Shown piece after piece: positions 52,614 to 63,560 of a stretch of 64,000 bases of DNA. The notes beneath the pieces are model-generated. The model was given only the letters and a program-made list of their open reading frames with translations, did not search any database and was not told the DNA's origin. Numbering within the stretch: position 1 is the first letter of the stretch; every line of letters starts with the position of its first letter. This DNA comes from Lamellibrachia satsuma. Taxonomy: Eukaryota; Annelida; Polychaeta; Sabellida; Siboglinidae. Location of the stretch: NCBI GenBank assembly GCA_033239005.1, contig BSQZ01000040.1, positions 2,242,599 to 2,306,598 of the forward strand, written 5' to 3'. The position numbers and the translations under genes are program-made.

Positions 52614-53293
52614 TGTCAGAGCTAAAGAATTTCCTTCCCTTTGCTTTGTGCTAAAACAGCTTGTGCGCACCAACAACTTCTGTTAATTCTAAATTATCAC
52701 CGTACCCTTGTCATTCTTCTACTTGGTCTGTCTTCCTATCTCCACCAGTTTTCAGTGCCGGCGTATTGGGGGGGGGGGCGAGAGGCAGCCATCAAAGCTG
52801 GCTTTAAAAAAGAATGCCCCCTCCTATGAAAAATTCAGGATACGCCCCTGTTTCCATGCATGCCTACACCAACCCCTGGTTGACTGCCAACACACAGTAT
52901 GTATTTTATATCACGCTTGGAGGCAGTACGCGATGCAAACTCTGACATACTCCGAGTTGTATCCATGTAAGCCATATACAAAATTATGTTCAAAGCATCA
53001 TGGTATGAAATACTGCGTGTGCACTTGCAACTCTAAAAATCAAAGCGAGCTACAGTTTGCCTAACTGACCCGGATGCAACAAAGATCAATCTTAGCATTG
53101 CATGTCATTGGCTGATACCAAAAGGTATGGAATAAAATGTGATTGCAAGGGGTGTCTCAGCTCTCTCATGATTATTCATATTGAACTCAACAGGCAGTAG
53201 AGGCGTGGGAAGAATTTAACTGCATTAGACACGCTGTTCAAGACACGTGTAATGTGTGTTGCTTCGTTTGTTGCAAACTGGACTGGCGACCAC
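52614..53293. other. no supported gene
   Basis: A G-homopolymer patch (52769-52779) followed by AATTCAGGATACGCCCCTG resembles the outer end of a DNA transposon; the partner end was not found. Confidence 0.4.
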
Positions 53294-53767
53294 ATGGCGA
53301 GCAGAGTACGTGAGATGAATTTCCAGTAGTCATTATTACGCAACGAAGCCGAACGTGTGGCTAAACAAAGACGTGAATGGGTGTGGTTACCAATGCATGC
53401 TGCGAGACGAGACGTATTGCTCGTCGAACGAGACAGACATTCAAAGGAAGATGTCAGAGTTCGTAATTACCTAGTATTTGCAGAAACAGTTGGTGACGTA
53501 AAGACACCGGATATAATGTGTTACATTAAAACAGCTAGTGGTTTCATCAACACATTAGATTGGGAATATACTACACAAAACATTGATCTAGATATTTGCT
53601 GGTTTCCTTCTCTGCGGTCTAACCCACACACGCAGGTAGGGCCGACAACGATCTCTGATAGTGAGCCATTGGTTCATTGGCTCACTACTGCGGTAGACCC
53701 ACGATGGTTTAGCGTTAGTAGCACGTGGGTTGCGGACTTCATACGCCAAAACATGCGTGTATTCTAA
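53294..53767 (+). pseudogene. unrecognised ORF with one in-frame TAG
   Basis: The frame reads MASRVREMNFQ, a TAG at 53327-53329, then 146 open codons (SLLRNEAERVAKQRREWVWL ... TWVADFIRQNMRVF) to the TAA at 53765-53767. An aligned acceptor-like ttccag sits just before the TAG, so the open part might instead be an exon. I recognise no domain. A frame of about 146 codons is near what chance gives in this window, so the case is weak. Confidence 0.2.
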
Positions 53768-53891
53768 GTTAATTCCTGAATTTGTTGACTTTAGTTTATC
53801 TTGTTTTATAATGAAAATGACATGACTGATACAAATCAAACACATTTGACGTGCTCATGTTAGTGTCCGTGGAGGCGTTATTTTAATTGTC

Positions 53892-54451
53892 TAAAGGGAA
53901 ACAAAAGTCATGGCTTTGGACCTATGCACCTATAAAAGGTACTAAAACATAATTGTTTGTAACTACAAAAGAAAACCTTGTTGAACACACAACATCTTAA
54001 TTGCATGGGCCGCGCCATACTGTTAGGTAACCCTGCGTCACGGGTGTCATAGTCTAGCCAAATTCGCTCGCTAAATGAAAATATATTTGCGTTCATCTAT
54101 TCCTATATTTGCCAATAGGATATGGCCGTGCTGTTTGCGTCCACACTCAACTTATGTAACATATGTTGGCCTTCGTTAATTAAAATAACACATTTGTTTG
54201 AGTCTTTGCGTTGATTCTGTGTATGTCGGCCTCACTCAATACGTCACGTGTAGTCTATGTTACCCGATTTTCATAGAACTGCGCATGCACTTATCGGTCG
54301 CGCAGATTCCCTCGGTCAACCGGAGAAATGACCGGAATCTCCCACTTTTAGAACACATTCCGAGTAAACCACTGGCGTGATATTATTGATTTTAGTTGCA
54401 CGTGGTTCTTTTTTTTAGGTTCATAGCCCAAAAACAATTACTTTTGTTTCG
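53892..54451. mobile_element. TTAA-associated MITE, copy 3
   Basis: The left end TCTAAAGGGAAACAAAAGTC and right end (reverse complement ATCGAAACAAAAGTAATTG) are imperfect inverted repeats. The interior is collinear with copy 2, with shared blocks such as CGTCACGGGT, AGTCTAGC and AACTGCGCA.GC. Flanking TTAA is not preserved. Confidence 0.6.
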
Positions 54452-54654
54452 ATATACGTGTCTTTTTGTCAAAGCATAAATTATATAGCGTAGCATTAGT
54501 TCTCTAAATGTTAGTCGCGTACCAAAATTTTACCAAAATTGCCAGTCAAAGGAATGTGCGTTAGTTGTTGTATTAAGGAGACACAATTGAATTCCTCTGG
54601 TCCGAACAGAAATAAATGTAAGATTACTGAAAACAGGTAAACTATATAAAGATA

Positions 54655-54935
54655 CGTTCTTACACAGCGCTGTATCCAGTCCTTGGGACTGTTCAAAACG
54701 CTTCACACTTGTCCATTCCATCACCAACTCGACTTCTCTGGGAAGCATTCAGCCATGTTGTAATTACTGCGCGAAAACTATTCCTTCACATATCCACCAC
54801 TACCTATGGCTACGTATTCTCTTATACAGTTGTGTGAAGTGAAACAACCTGGTGTGAACAAAAGTGCCCAAGCTTCGAAAAGCAGCAAGAGGATTCGAAC
54901 CCGGGTTCTCTCCGTTGGGAGTCCGACGTTCTGAA
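54655..54935 (-). mobile_element. tRNA-headed SINE, copy 2 (5' end lost)
   Basis: Same family and orientation as 36259-36575. It has the B box GGTTCGAATC (about 54893), a shared body and a tail ending near CGTTCTTACACAGCGCTGTA on the + strand. The A-box part is missing: similarity stops at CGTTCTGAAAGAAG (about 54935). Confidence 0.65.
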
Positions 54936-55441
54936 AGAAGAAACCATAATAATAAAAACAGGTAAACCATTTTACAATGACCAAATGTCCCGCGCCTTTC
55001 GATAAAAAGCAAATGTCCTGCATTTTCATAGAATTTGCCCCTGGACAATGTTTTCGGGGGTTCACGCCTATGTGACAAGGTTCGTGTAGTTCCGAGTGGC
55101 AGTGCACAGAATTATATACGTATATACTAGTAGAGAGAGGATTGACTCGTACCCGGTAGAAGAAGATACGCCATTGTTCCCACATCTCATATATACGGTA
55201 AGCTTAAGGCTTGAGACTCGATCGTCGTTCACTTCCATGTAAAGGTGATGATGCAGACCGCCGAAAACTTACTTTATCGATGCTATTTGGACCTCATTAA
55301 AACGCAATAAACACGTATTTAATGCATTTGATCATTCTTATAGGTGCACCACTAAAGGTAAAATTATGATTTTTTGTTGATCGGCATCGCAACTAAGAAA
55401 GTTGATTTTAGGACTATAGGACTTAGGCCCTTTGCCTCTAT
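54936..55441. other. no supported feature
   Basis: Nothing recognised between the SINE and the CR1-B tail. Confidence 0.5.
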
Positions 55442-55476
55442 TTAACAAGATTTAGATTTAACAAGATTTAACAAGA

Positions 55477-55509
55477 TTGCCATCTCGAACAACAAGTTCC
55501 AGATGGCAA
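55477..55509 (-). other. CR1-B 3' UTR hairpin
   Basis: TTGCCATCT and AGATGGCAA pair over 9 bp. After one mismatch GAAC/GTTC pairs over 4 bp around a 5-base loop. The outer stem is the same as in subfamily A, but the inner stem has different bases that still pair. Confidence 0.6.
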
Positions 55510-55557
55510 GTGGACAAGGAAGCCATTGGCTTATCGAGAGTCCAACAATTTTCTCAT

Positions 55558-58442
55558 CTATGTGTAGCCCGCCCTTATCAGATACCTGTCAATTCTATTT
55601 TTAAACATATTCACACTACTAGCATTAACACAATCATTTGGCAGTTTGTTCCATTCATTTATCACCCTCTGTGAGAAAGAGTACTTTCTCATGTCCAACC
55701 TACACTGTTCCTTAACTAATGCTGCTTTGTGTCCTCTGGTTCTACTGCCTTCTTTAAGTTTGAAGAACATATTCCTATCAACATCCTCATAACCGTTCAC
55801 TATTTTAAACACTTCTATTTGGTCTCCTCTTAGTCTCCTGGTCTCTAGTGTTGTCAAACCACATTGTAATAAGCGACTTTCGTAACTAAGGTCTCTTAAT
55901 TCTGGAATCATCTTAGTTGCTCTTCGTTGTATTCTTTCTAGCTTATCTATGTCTTTTTTACGATATGGCCTCCATGCTTGAATACAATATTCCAAATGTG
56001 GTCTAACTATTGCTTTGTACAGGGGTACAATTAGATGTTTCTCCTTATACGTGATAGTTCTCCTAATTAGGCCTAGAATTTGATTTCCTTTCGAAGCAGC
56101 AATCCCACATTGCTCTGAAACTTTCATGTCAGCATTAAATGTTACTCCTAAATCCTTTTCTTGTGTGGTTCTACCTAGTACAGCATCCCCCATTTCATAT
56201 TCCTCGTCCATATTTCCATGTCCTATGTGTATTCATTTACACTTCCCAAAATTGAATAACATTTGCCATTTTTCTGACCATTTAACTAATTTTTCTAGAT
56301 CATCCTGTAAACTTTGTTTATCTGTATCATTAGTAACCTTTCTGAATACTTTTGTGTCATCTGCAAATTTGAGTACTTTGCTAGATATGTCATCCTCCAA
56401 ATCATTTATATATATTAAAAACAGTATAGGGCCTAACACTGATCCCTGTGGTACCCCACTCAAAACAGATTTCCAGGTTTGAAATCTTGAAATCTTACCA
56501 TCTACTATTACTCTCTGTTTTCTGTGTGTAAGCCACTTTTCTATCCAGTTGATTACATCATTGCCTATACCATGGGCTTTTAGTTTAAGTAACAATCTTT
56601 GATGTGGCACTTTATCGAAAGCTTTCTGAAAATCTAAGTAGACAACATCCACTGGTGACCCGTGATCTACCCACTTTGTAATTTCTTCTAAAAAACATAA
56701 GAGATTGGTTAGACATGACCTTGCTTTTAGGAATCCATGTTGAGATGTATTTATTAATTTATGTTTTATGAGAAATTCCACCATGTGGTCTCTAATTAAT
56801 GTTTCAAGTAATTTACATACAACTGATGTTAAACTCACTGGTCTGTAATTTTCTGGCTTCTTCCTCGATCCCTTCTTAAACAGCGGCGTAATGTTTGCTT
56901 CTTTCCATTCTGAAGGAACTATTCCTTCTTCTAGTGACAAGTTAAATAAGTTTGCAAGTGGTGTACTAATTTGATCAACAATTTCCTTTAGCAGTTTTGG
57001 TGGTATCCCATCAACTCCAGGTGATTTATTATCTTTCATCTTCTTAATTTTCTTTGCTATCATTTCAGGAGTTACAAATAACTGCCCTAAATATTCTGAT
57101 GTATTGCCCTCAAATTTAGTCAATGGAACTGGAAGTGAGCTGATATCTTCTGTGGTAAAAACTGAGCTGAAATACTCATTCAGGACCTCTGCCATTTGGA
57201 ACCCATCTGAAATTATGCTTTCACTGTTGCTTTCCAGTGGTCCGACCTTATCTCGAACTTTCTGTTTACTCCTTACATAAGCATAGAAACTCTTGCTGTC
57301 ATTTTTTATATTACCTGCCAATTTTTTTCAAAGGTTCTTTTAGATTTTCTAATTCCAGTAGTAGCTAGGTTAAGTGCCTCTTTGTAGTTGGTGTAGTCTT
57401 CTACATTTCCAGTGTGTTTATAGACCTTCCACAGCATCTGTTTGTGAGCAATTTTTCTAATAGCTTCTTTTGACAGGTGTTTTTTCCTGGATCTTTTCCC
57501 TTGTTTTCTTAATGGAATAAATTTCTCAATAATGCCCTCAATCTCATATTTTAAACAAGTCCAGCATTCTGTTGCTGTCTTGTTCTTCAGCAAATTATTC
57601 CAATCTATATTTGCTAGATATGTTCTCATCACTTTATATCTGCCTTTGTTGAAATTCCTCCTCCATTGTTTTTTATATGTATTCCCTGTTTTTACTTTTA
57701 TATTAAAATGGATTTGGTTATGGTCACTTGAACCCAAAGGTTCGTGTACTTTAACATTGTCAACTAATTCATTTTGAGAAGACAAAATTAAATCTAACAC
57801 ATTCCCACCTCTGGTTGGTTCCAAGACATGTTGAGTAAGGAAACAATCCTGTGTTAGAAGTAGAAACTGATGGTCGTCACCTCCAGCACTCTCTAATGAT
57901 TCCCATTGTATATGGCCATGGTTAAAATCACCCATTATAACACATTCTCCCTTGCTCACCTCCCTTATCGCCTTTTGTAATTTTACATCTTCCTCTTGTC
58001 CTATGTTAGGACTACGATAAACTACTCCTATTGTTAATGTTGAGTTCCTGGTAACTATGTTACACCAAATTGCTTCCACACTATCTGCTTCACTTTTCAG
58101 TGTAATTTCATATGCTTGGATAGATTCTTTAATATACAAAATTACTCCACCTCCCCTTCTTTCTCGTCTATCCTTCCTAAACATTACATAGCCTGTCAGT
58201 GCTAACTCAGCATCTACTATATCTTCATTTGCCCATGATTCTGTGATACCTATTACATGAAGATCAATATCTGCTACCATAATGTCTAACTCACTTTTTT
58301 TATTTACTATGCTCCTGGCATTTAAGCATACACATTTAAGTTCATTGTCTGAAATTATTGGTGAACATTTCTTTGGATGTGTATTTGTAGTAGTACTCCT
58401 TTGAGTTTTCTCTGTCAGTTCCCCCTGCGCATCTAGTTTAAA
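55558..58442 (-). pseudogene. CR1 ORF2: APE endonuclease plus reverse transcriptase, two lesions
   Basis: The frame opens without ATG through the ORF1/ORF2 junction. Endonuclease motifs are CLNARS (Asn), ITESW (Glu), VVYRSP (Tyr), MGDFNHG (Asp, Asn) and SSDHNQI (Asp-His). RT motifs are GVDGIPPKLL, SQHGFLKARSCLTN, VVYLDFQKAFDKVPH, SGVPQGSVLGPILF and KFADDTKVF. The CR1 C-terminal PLYKAIVRPHLEYCIQAW and SVNMFKNRIDRYLIRAGYT close the frame. Lesion 1 is a run of seven A (57322-57328) where the frame needs eight, shifting the reading between endonuclease and RT. Lesion 2 is a TGA at 56233-56235 in place of the Cys codon after FGKCK. No other break is seen. The protein nicks target DNA and reverse-transcribes the element RNA from its 3' end. 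Confidence 0.88.
58433..58442 (-). promoter_or_regulatory. putative -1 frameshift site joining CR1 ORF1 to ORF2
   Basis: On the minus strand the last ORF1 codons are TAT TTA AAC TAG. They contain the heptamer T TTA AAC in the register required for simultaneous -1 slippage (UUA AAC to UUU AAA). The -1 frame reads TTT AAA CTA GAT GCG CAG and stays open through the endonuclease. It has no ATG between an upstream TGA (about 45 nt before the heptamer) and 58280, which already lies past the catalytic LNARS motif. No strong downstream pseudoknot is obvious by eye. Confidence 0.5.
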
Positions 58443-59506
58443 TAATCTATGGTACCTGTGCCCTCGTCGACAACTCTGACAAACTCACACGCAAGAACTG
58501 CAGCGCCCTTCCCTGTCAGATGAAGTCCATCTCTCATGAAAAAGTCACCTCTTCCCACAAAGTTTAACCACATGTCCACGAAGCCTACTCCCTCCTCCAT
58601 ACATACCTTCTGTACCTGTGTGTTGATCGCCATCCTTCTACAGTTCCTATATTCCTCACCCCTGCCTCCCATTATTGGTAATATCCCCGACAATACGATC
58701 TGCCCAACTCGTGCCTCTCTAAGTGTCTTGATCAACGTCCTGTACTTACCAACGATGGCTGACGTTCCCTCCTTATCTGCATTGTTCGTTCCCACATGCA
58801 CGAGAACAGCACCTCCCGTGCCACCACCCATGACCTGTCCTGCCTTCTCTGCTATATCCTCTACTTTTGCCCCTGGTAGGCATACTGTTATGTCATCTCC
58901 TCTATTTACAATTTTATCCACTTTCCTAATGATGGAATCCCCCATAAATACCCGGGCTTTCCTCGCTTTCCCCTGTGATACTACATCGGCAAAGCTCCTT
59001 TCCTGTTGCACACTACTAGTATGCCCCCTTTCTCTCCTATCATCAACCTTTACCGTCTTACCACCTGGCAATCCCTCTCCACTCACCCGCTTACCTCTCT
59101 TTTGTTGCATTCTTTGCCTTCTGTCATCTTTCTTCTTCTTACCAGCTTTCTCCCTCACATTGCCACTGCTCTCCTTGTTCTCCTCGGTCTCACCACCTCT
59201 GCTCTCCTCGGTCTCACCACCTCTGCTCTCCTCGGTCTCACCACCTCTGCTCTCGTCATTCTCACCACCTCTGTTCACTTCTGTCTCACCCTGCCCTGTC
59301 ATCATCAAAATCATACGCCTTAGCTCAATCACCTGCTCCTGCAGATGTTTCACTGTAGTACACCCCCTACACACGAAATGGAAATCATCCGCCTGCACCT
59401 CCGCCCACGAATTTACACACCCGGACTTTGCAAAGTCTATCCAGCTGTCGCAGCTAGAACATATCAAATTACGTTTTGCCTTTTCTTGGCGTTTGCACGG
59501 CGCCAT
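58433..59506 (-). CDS. CR1 ORF1 protein: zinc-finger-like head plus SGNH esterase
   Basis: An intact 357-residue frame with a true ATG. Residues 16-49 contain CSSC ... C30 ... CRGC, a PHD-like metal-binding pattern. Residues 50-70 could form a short coiled coil. Residues 79-108 are a repeat of SRGGETEE-type units, and 121-140 are strongly basic. From about 183 to the end is a GDSL/SGNH-hydrolase fold: RVFMGDSIIRK with nucleophile Ser191, VHVGTNN (239-242) and RDGLHLTGKG with Asp326 and His329. PHD plus esterase is a known ORF1 design in CR1 elements; ORF1 proteins bind element RNA, and the esterase may act on membranes or lipids. The frame ends Leu-Asn-TAG on a T TTA AAC heptamer, and ORF2 continues in the -1 frame. 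Confidence 0.85.
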   Translation of the reverse strand: MAPCKRQEKAKRNLICSSCDSWIDFAKSGCVNSWAEVQADDFHFVCRGCTTVKHLQEQVIELRRMILMMTGQGETEVNRGGENDESRGGETEESRGGETEESRGGETEENKESSGNVREKAGKKKKDDRRQRMQQKRGKRVSGEGLPGGKTVKVDDRRERGHTSSVQQERSFADVVSQGKARKARVFMGDSIIRKVDKIVNRGDDITVCLPGAKVEDIAEKAGQVMGGGTGGAVLVHVGTNNADKEGTSAIVGKYRTLIKTLREARVGQIVLSGILPIMGGRGEEYRNCRRMAINTQVQKVCMEEGVGFVDMWLNFVGRGDFFMRDGLHLTGKGAAVLACEFVRVVDEGTGTIDYLN

Positions 59507-59625
59507 GTTAGAAATTAAATTTGTATTTGTTTATAATCCGTTTATAATCAATTTATACTAGGTAGTCTTCACAAAGACTGTTTTTGTGTTGTAATACACA
59601 CTTTATAGTATGTTACTTATGTCTT

Positions 59626-59990
59626 AATTAAATTTACAGCTACTGCCTTGCAACTTACTTTCTATGTAACAGCTGACTAACAAAACGTAATATCGCTCGC
59701 GCTAACGAAATTTCAGTGACCTTATTTAAATAACACTGAATTACTACCTACGGCTAACTTTTAACAATAGATGTTGCTAAAACAAAATATTAAGGTTTTC
59801 AATATTTAATATGTACTAAATTATTTACAATAATATTATGTATCGTATTATGTACTCAATCAACTGAAAACACAAACCCTTAATTATCGCTCGCGCTACC
59901 GAGTCCTCGGAGACCTACGATATAAACTACCCTAAATTACTTCTACAGCTAAATTTTAACAGCAACTATTGACTAAACAAGGACTCTTGT
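59626..59990 (-). repeat. tandem monomers in the CR1-B 5' UTR
   Basis: ATCGCTCGCGCTA occurs at 59692 and 59886 (194 bp apart), each followed on the + strand by a similar block containing TTACT..CTACRGCTAA.TTTTAACA. A partial third copy (TTTACAGCTACTGCC) lies at about 59633. Repeated 5' monomers drive transcription in some LINEs, so a promoter role is inferred. Confidence 0.5.
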
Positions 59991-60382
59991 AAGTTTATGT
60001 TTAATATACACGCAATAATAATACTTATCCGATCAATATTCCACGCTTTAGACAAATATAAAATCCACCAAATTCAATCATGTGTTCTCCTCAAGATTTC
60101 CCAAGATGCTATTAGGGACTTCAATCAAGCGCACCACCATCAGATAATGCTATTAGTAACGATACAGTTGCATTTTAATTATGACGTGCATGGTATTTCT
60201 GCTGCAACCTGTTGACCGGGTACTTGTGTCCGATTCGTCACGCTGTGCGTCATATGCGCCATCTGGGGACTGAAAGGGACCGATATCTTGCCAAATATCC
60301 GCACAAGATGGCAGCACTTTCGGACGCGTGTACCGTCATCTGATATATTCGTGGTACTCGTGGTACCAACAAATGTGGATAT

Positions 60383-60860
60383 TTAACAAGATTTAACAAG
60401 ATTTGCCACCCAAGCCAAAGACCCAGATGGCAAGTGGACAAGGAAGCCATTGGCTTATCAAGAGTCCAACAATGTTCATCTACTTATAACCCGCCCTCCT
60501 GAGATATGTGTCAACCTTGTTTTTAAACATATTCACGCTGCTAGCAGTTACACAATCTGTAGACAATTTTTTCCATTCATTTATTGTCCTCTGTGAGAAC
60601 GAGTGCTTCCTGATGTCCAATCTACATTGATCCTTTACTAATTTTACCTCATGTCCTCTAGTTCTGCTATCTTTCTTGAGTGAGAAAAACATATTTCTAT
60701 CAATATTTTCATACCCATTCAATATCTTAAAAACTTCAATCTGATCTCCTCTTAACCTCCTTGTCTCTAGAGTTGTTAAACCACATTCTTTCAGGCGTTC
60801 TTCATGGAATCATTTTAGTTGCTCTCCTTTGTATGCGTTCAAGCGTATCTATATCCTTCT
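60383..60860 (-). mobile_element. CR1 LINE, subfamily A, 3'-end fragment
   Basis: A minus-strand 478-bp copy: RT C-terminal tail (NGYENIDRNMFFSLKKDSRT, KHSFSQRTINEWKKLSTDCV), hairpin and two tail units. ATAT lies at both sides (60379-60382 and 60861-60864). There is a deletion of about 21 bp near 60804. It lies about 400 bp beyond the 5' region of the full-length CR1-B. Confidence 0.9.
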
Positions 60861-62397
60861 ATATGTGAAATAAATAAGATTCATTTATCTAACTGATGTA
60901 AACATGTTGTACGTACTTGCGATTAATGAAATCCACCGTTGAATATTCTCAAATTGGAATAGAACATAAATTATTTGCTTAGCGTGCGCCGGGATAGGTC
61001 GTTTCATTGTAAATCCTTCTAGGTCTAGGATAAATGTTTTCTGTCTTTCGTTTCATCTTCAGAGAAAAATGCAAACAATCCATGTTTATCATATAATTAT
61101 CATCTCTATTCTCGCATTACAAATCCACACGTTTTGTTACAGAATGGCAGTGTCAATAACACAAGGTTTCTCGGAACGCCGAAGTATCGGCAATATGATA
61201 TTTTATCAACGGCGAACTGTTACCATGGCTAATGAGAGCGAATGATTGAATGTGGCGTATCCACCGCGGCAGCGACAACGCTACGGTTTCACAGACGGTT
61301 TGAAATGTCCAGGTGCAACGGCGCAGACCACGTTGTGCTCGCAGTCCGTGGCAGTAAATACAGCTGACATCAGGGATTGTTTGGAAATACAAAAAAGTAA
61401 GTACCGTTAAGTACTCGGTGAACGTGCAACGGAAGCGTCGACGTATGAAAACCCACTTGCGGTCTGTGGTCGTTGGAATAGGTGCACAACAACGGTTGTG
61501 TTAAGTCGAGGCTCCAACGCCGGCTATTACAGCGCGCTGATAGACTTGCTATAGTACGTTTCGAAATGTGTGTTGGTGATGTAAAATCATACCTTAGTAT
61601 TGGAATCAGTAGCTCTGTAAGTATTACGTGTCTACGTGGGGATGATAATATGAACGTACGAAGACCGACACATGTTTATTATTGAGGCTAGCTTCATAAT
61701 ATATTCAGTTCCATTAATTGTATATAGGTTTGCATTCAACATGAAGGAACACGCTCTTTTCTTTTAAAATAATTATGTGCAGCGGTGCGAATTAAATTAA
61801 CATAATTTGTGACTGACTAACCACGTTGTTGCAGCACTGACACAAAACAACAGCTCAGAGGAAACATAACAATGAAGACATAATTATATAATTTCCGAGT
61901 ACTTGAAGTAGTAGCAGATAATTTGAACAATACTATAACTTGCCTTATCTAGGTCAGCTCCTGTGAGGCGGCGATGCATGTCGAAATATTAAATGGAGGT
62001 TTTATGTATATTAACCCTACATTTTTATTATCGTACTCAAGCACACGTGCATTTCACAGGAATACATTGACACATATTGTACTACGCAGTATTGCATGGA
62101 CTTATTATGGACGGCTGTCACATGTCGCTCAGGTGGTTGACGGCTGTAGTTGGCGACCGAGCTGTAAGTTATTTATATCACGAAGGTCCATATCGCGTGA
62201 AATCGGACATCCCGTAAGTGTTGTCACGTTTGTTACACAACCGATGTTTAGCACGTGTATATGAGAATACCTTTGTTTGGCACTGCTTTTTAAAAATGCA
62301 GTTGTATTCTCAAATATAAGATTATACAGTGTTCTCACTGTCATTACAACGCCAGTTTTGTTTGCTGACTAATGACTAATTTAATGTGTGCGCTCAC

Positions 62398-62399
<2 letters not shown>

Positions 62400-62430
<31 letters not shown>

Positions 62431-62442
62431 TTCGTGCGTGTA
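62400..62442. repeat. (GTGC)n simple repeat
   Basis: Ten or so GTGC units. Confidence 0.95.
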
Positions 62443-63479
62443 TTTGTGTAAATGCATGCAAATACTATGACATTACGGAAACTCTGGAATGCCTGAGTAA
62501 TGTAAGAGTTTATTCTGAGATGTGTCCTATTATAGAAGTCTACCAAGCCATCATTACCAAGCCATCATTGTAATGCAGTATGTGTGTGTATATATATATT
62601 CGAAGTTATATGTAATAATAGTGTTGTTATTTTTATGAATCCAGCTGCGTAACTTAAAAATCTTTAAATTTTTCACTTATATTCAACTACATCTTAGGCA
62701 TGTGTGAGTATGTTTATATATTTTAATCCATGGCGTTTTTATTTATGAATTTATGTATATGGACTTCGTCTGAATGTATGTATTCGAAATTTGCCATATT
62801 TGACCTGTTGTTAATGAATTATAATATTATTATATTAGTGGTGTGGCGGCATAGTTCCAAAAATCGTTACAATTGTGCATTAGGTGATACAATTATGAAA
62901 CTTGGTAGATATGTAGAGTATTATATAAGGATTATTCCAGATATTGGTCCACCGTAAATTATAATAACTTGTATCTTAAAATAAAAATGGCTGACGAAAA
63001 ATTCCATAATTTATTGTCATAAAATTACGTGCGTATTTATAAAGACCCCTCAAGATACATACATCGGTAATAATTAATACATGTTAGTATTGATTCGTTA
63101 TTCACACATAAATAAGAAGTCTGTAAAAGTATTAAAGCAATAGAATATTGCTGGTTTTTCATTGGAACAGTGTTTTGGAATAGTGTTGATAGCTACACAA
63201 AAACTGGCTGGCTGAAACGTTTGTGGTCAGAATTCAGGATGAAAATTTTATTAATTAAACATATATACAAACATTAATTACATCAAGAAATCATCTCATA
63301 AGATGAACATTCTTTGTACCTATAAAATAACTTTAACACAAACAAACCAAAACCAACCAACATAAAAGATCAGCTCATTAACACAATACAAGAGTAGGAC
63401 GCCAATTACTATGACAAATCAAAGGACAGTGTAATGTAACAATTTCAAGGTAATATTATTATATACTCTATAATGAATT

Positions 63480-63560
63480 TACATACATACACACATACAT
63501 ACATACATACATACATACATACATACATACATACATACATACATACATACATACATACAA
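63480..63560. repeat. (ACAT)n simple repeat
   Basis: About twenty ACAT units. A short reverse-oriented (GTAT)n follows at 63592-63612, so the two could pair. Confidence 0.95.

Larger units (their letters stand above)
55442..59990 (-). mobile_element. CR1 LINE, subfamily B, near full length
   Basis: In element order (minus strand): a 5' UTR with tandem motifs (to about 59990, boundary uncertain), ORF1 59506-58433, ORF2 about 58435-55558, a short 3' UTR with a hairpin (55477-55509), and a tail of three partly irregular AAATCTTGTT units at 55442-55476. All domains of an autonomous CR1 are present. ORF2 carries only a one-base deletion and one nonsense codon, so this is a recently lost or nearly functional copy. 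Confidence 0.85.

Noticed and set aside
58398..58432. Stop-start reinitiation at TAGATG as the way to make CR1 ORF2
   Set aside because: The ATG after the ORF1 stop is in the ORF1 frame and reaches a stop after about 30 codons, so it cannot produce ORF2.
58536..59561. A 341-codon + strand frame opposite CR1 ORF1
   Set aside because: It is the antisense shadow of ORF1, which has recognisable domains on the minus strand.
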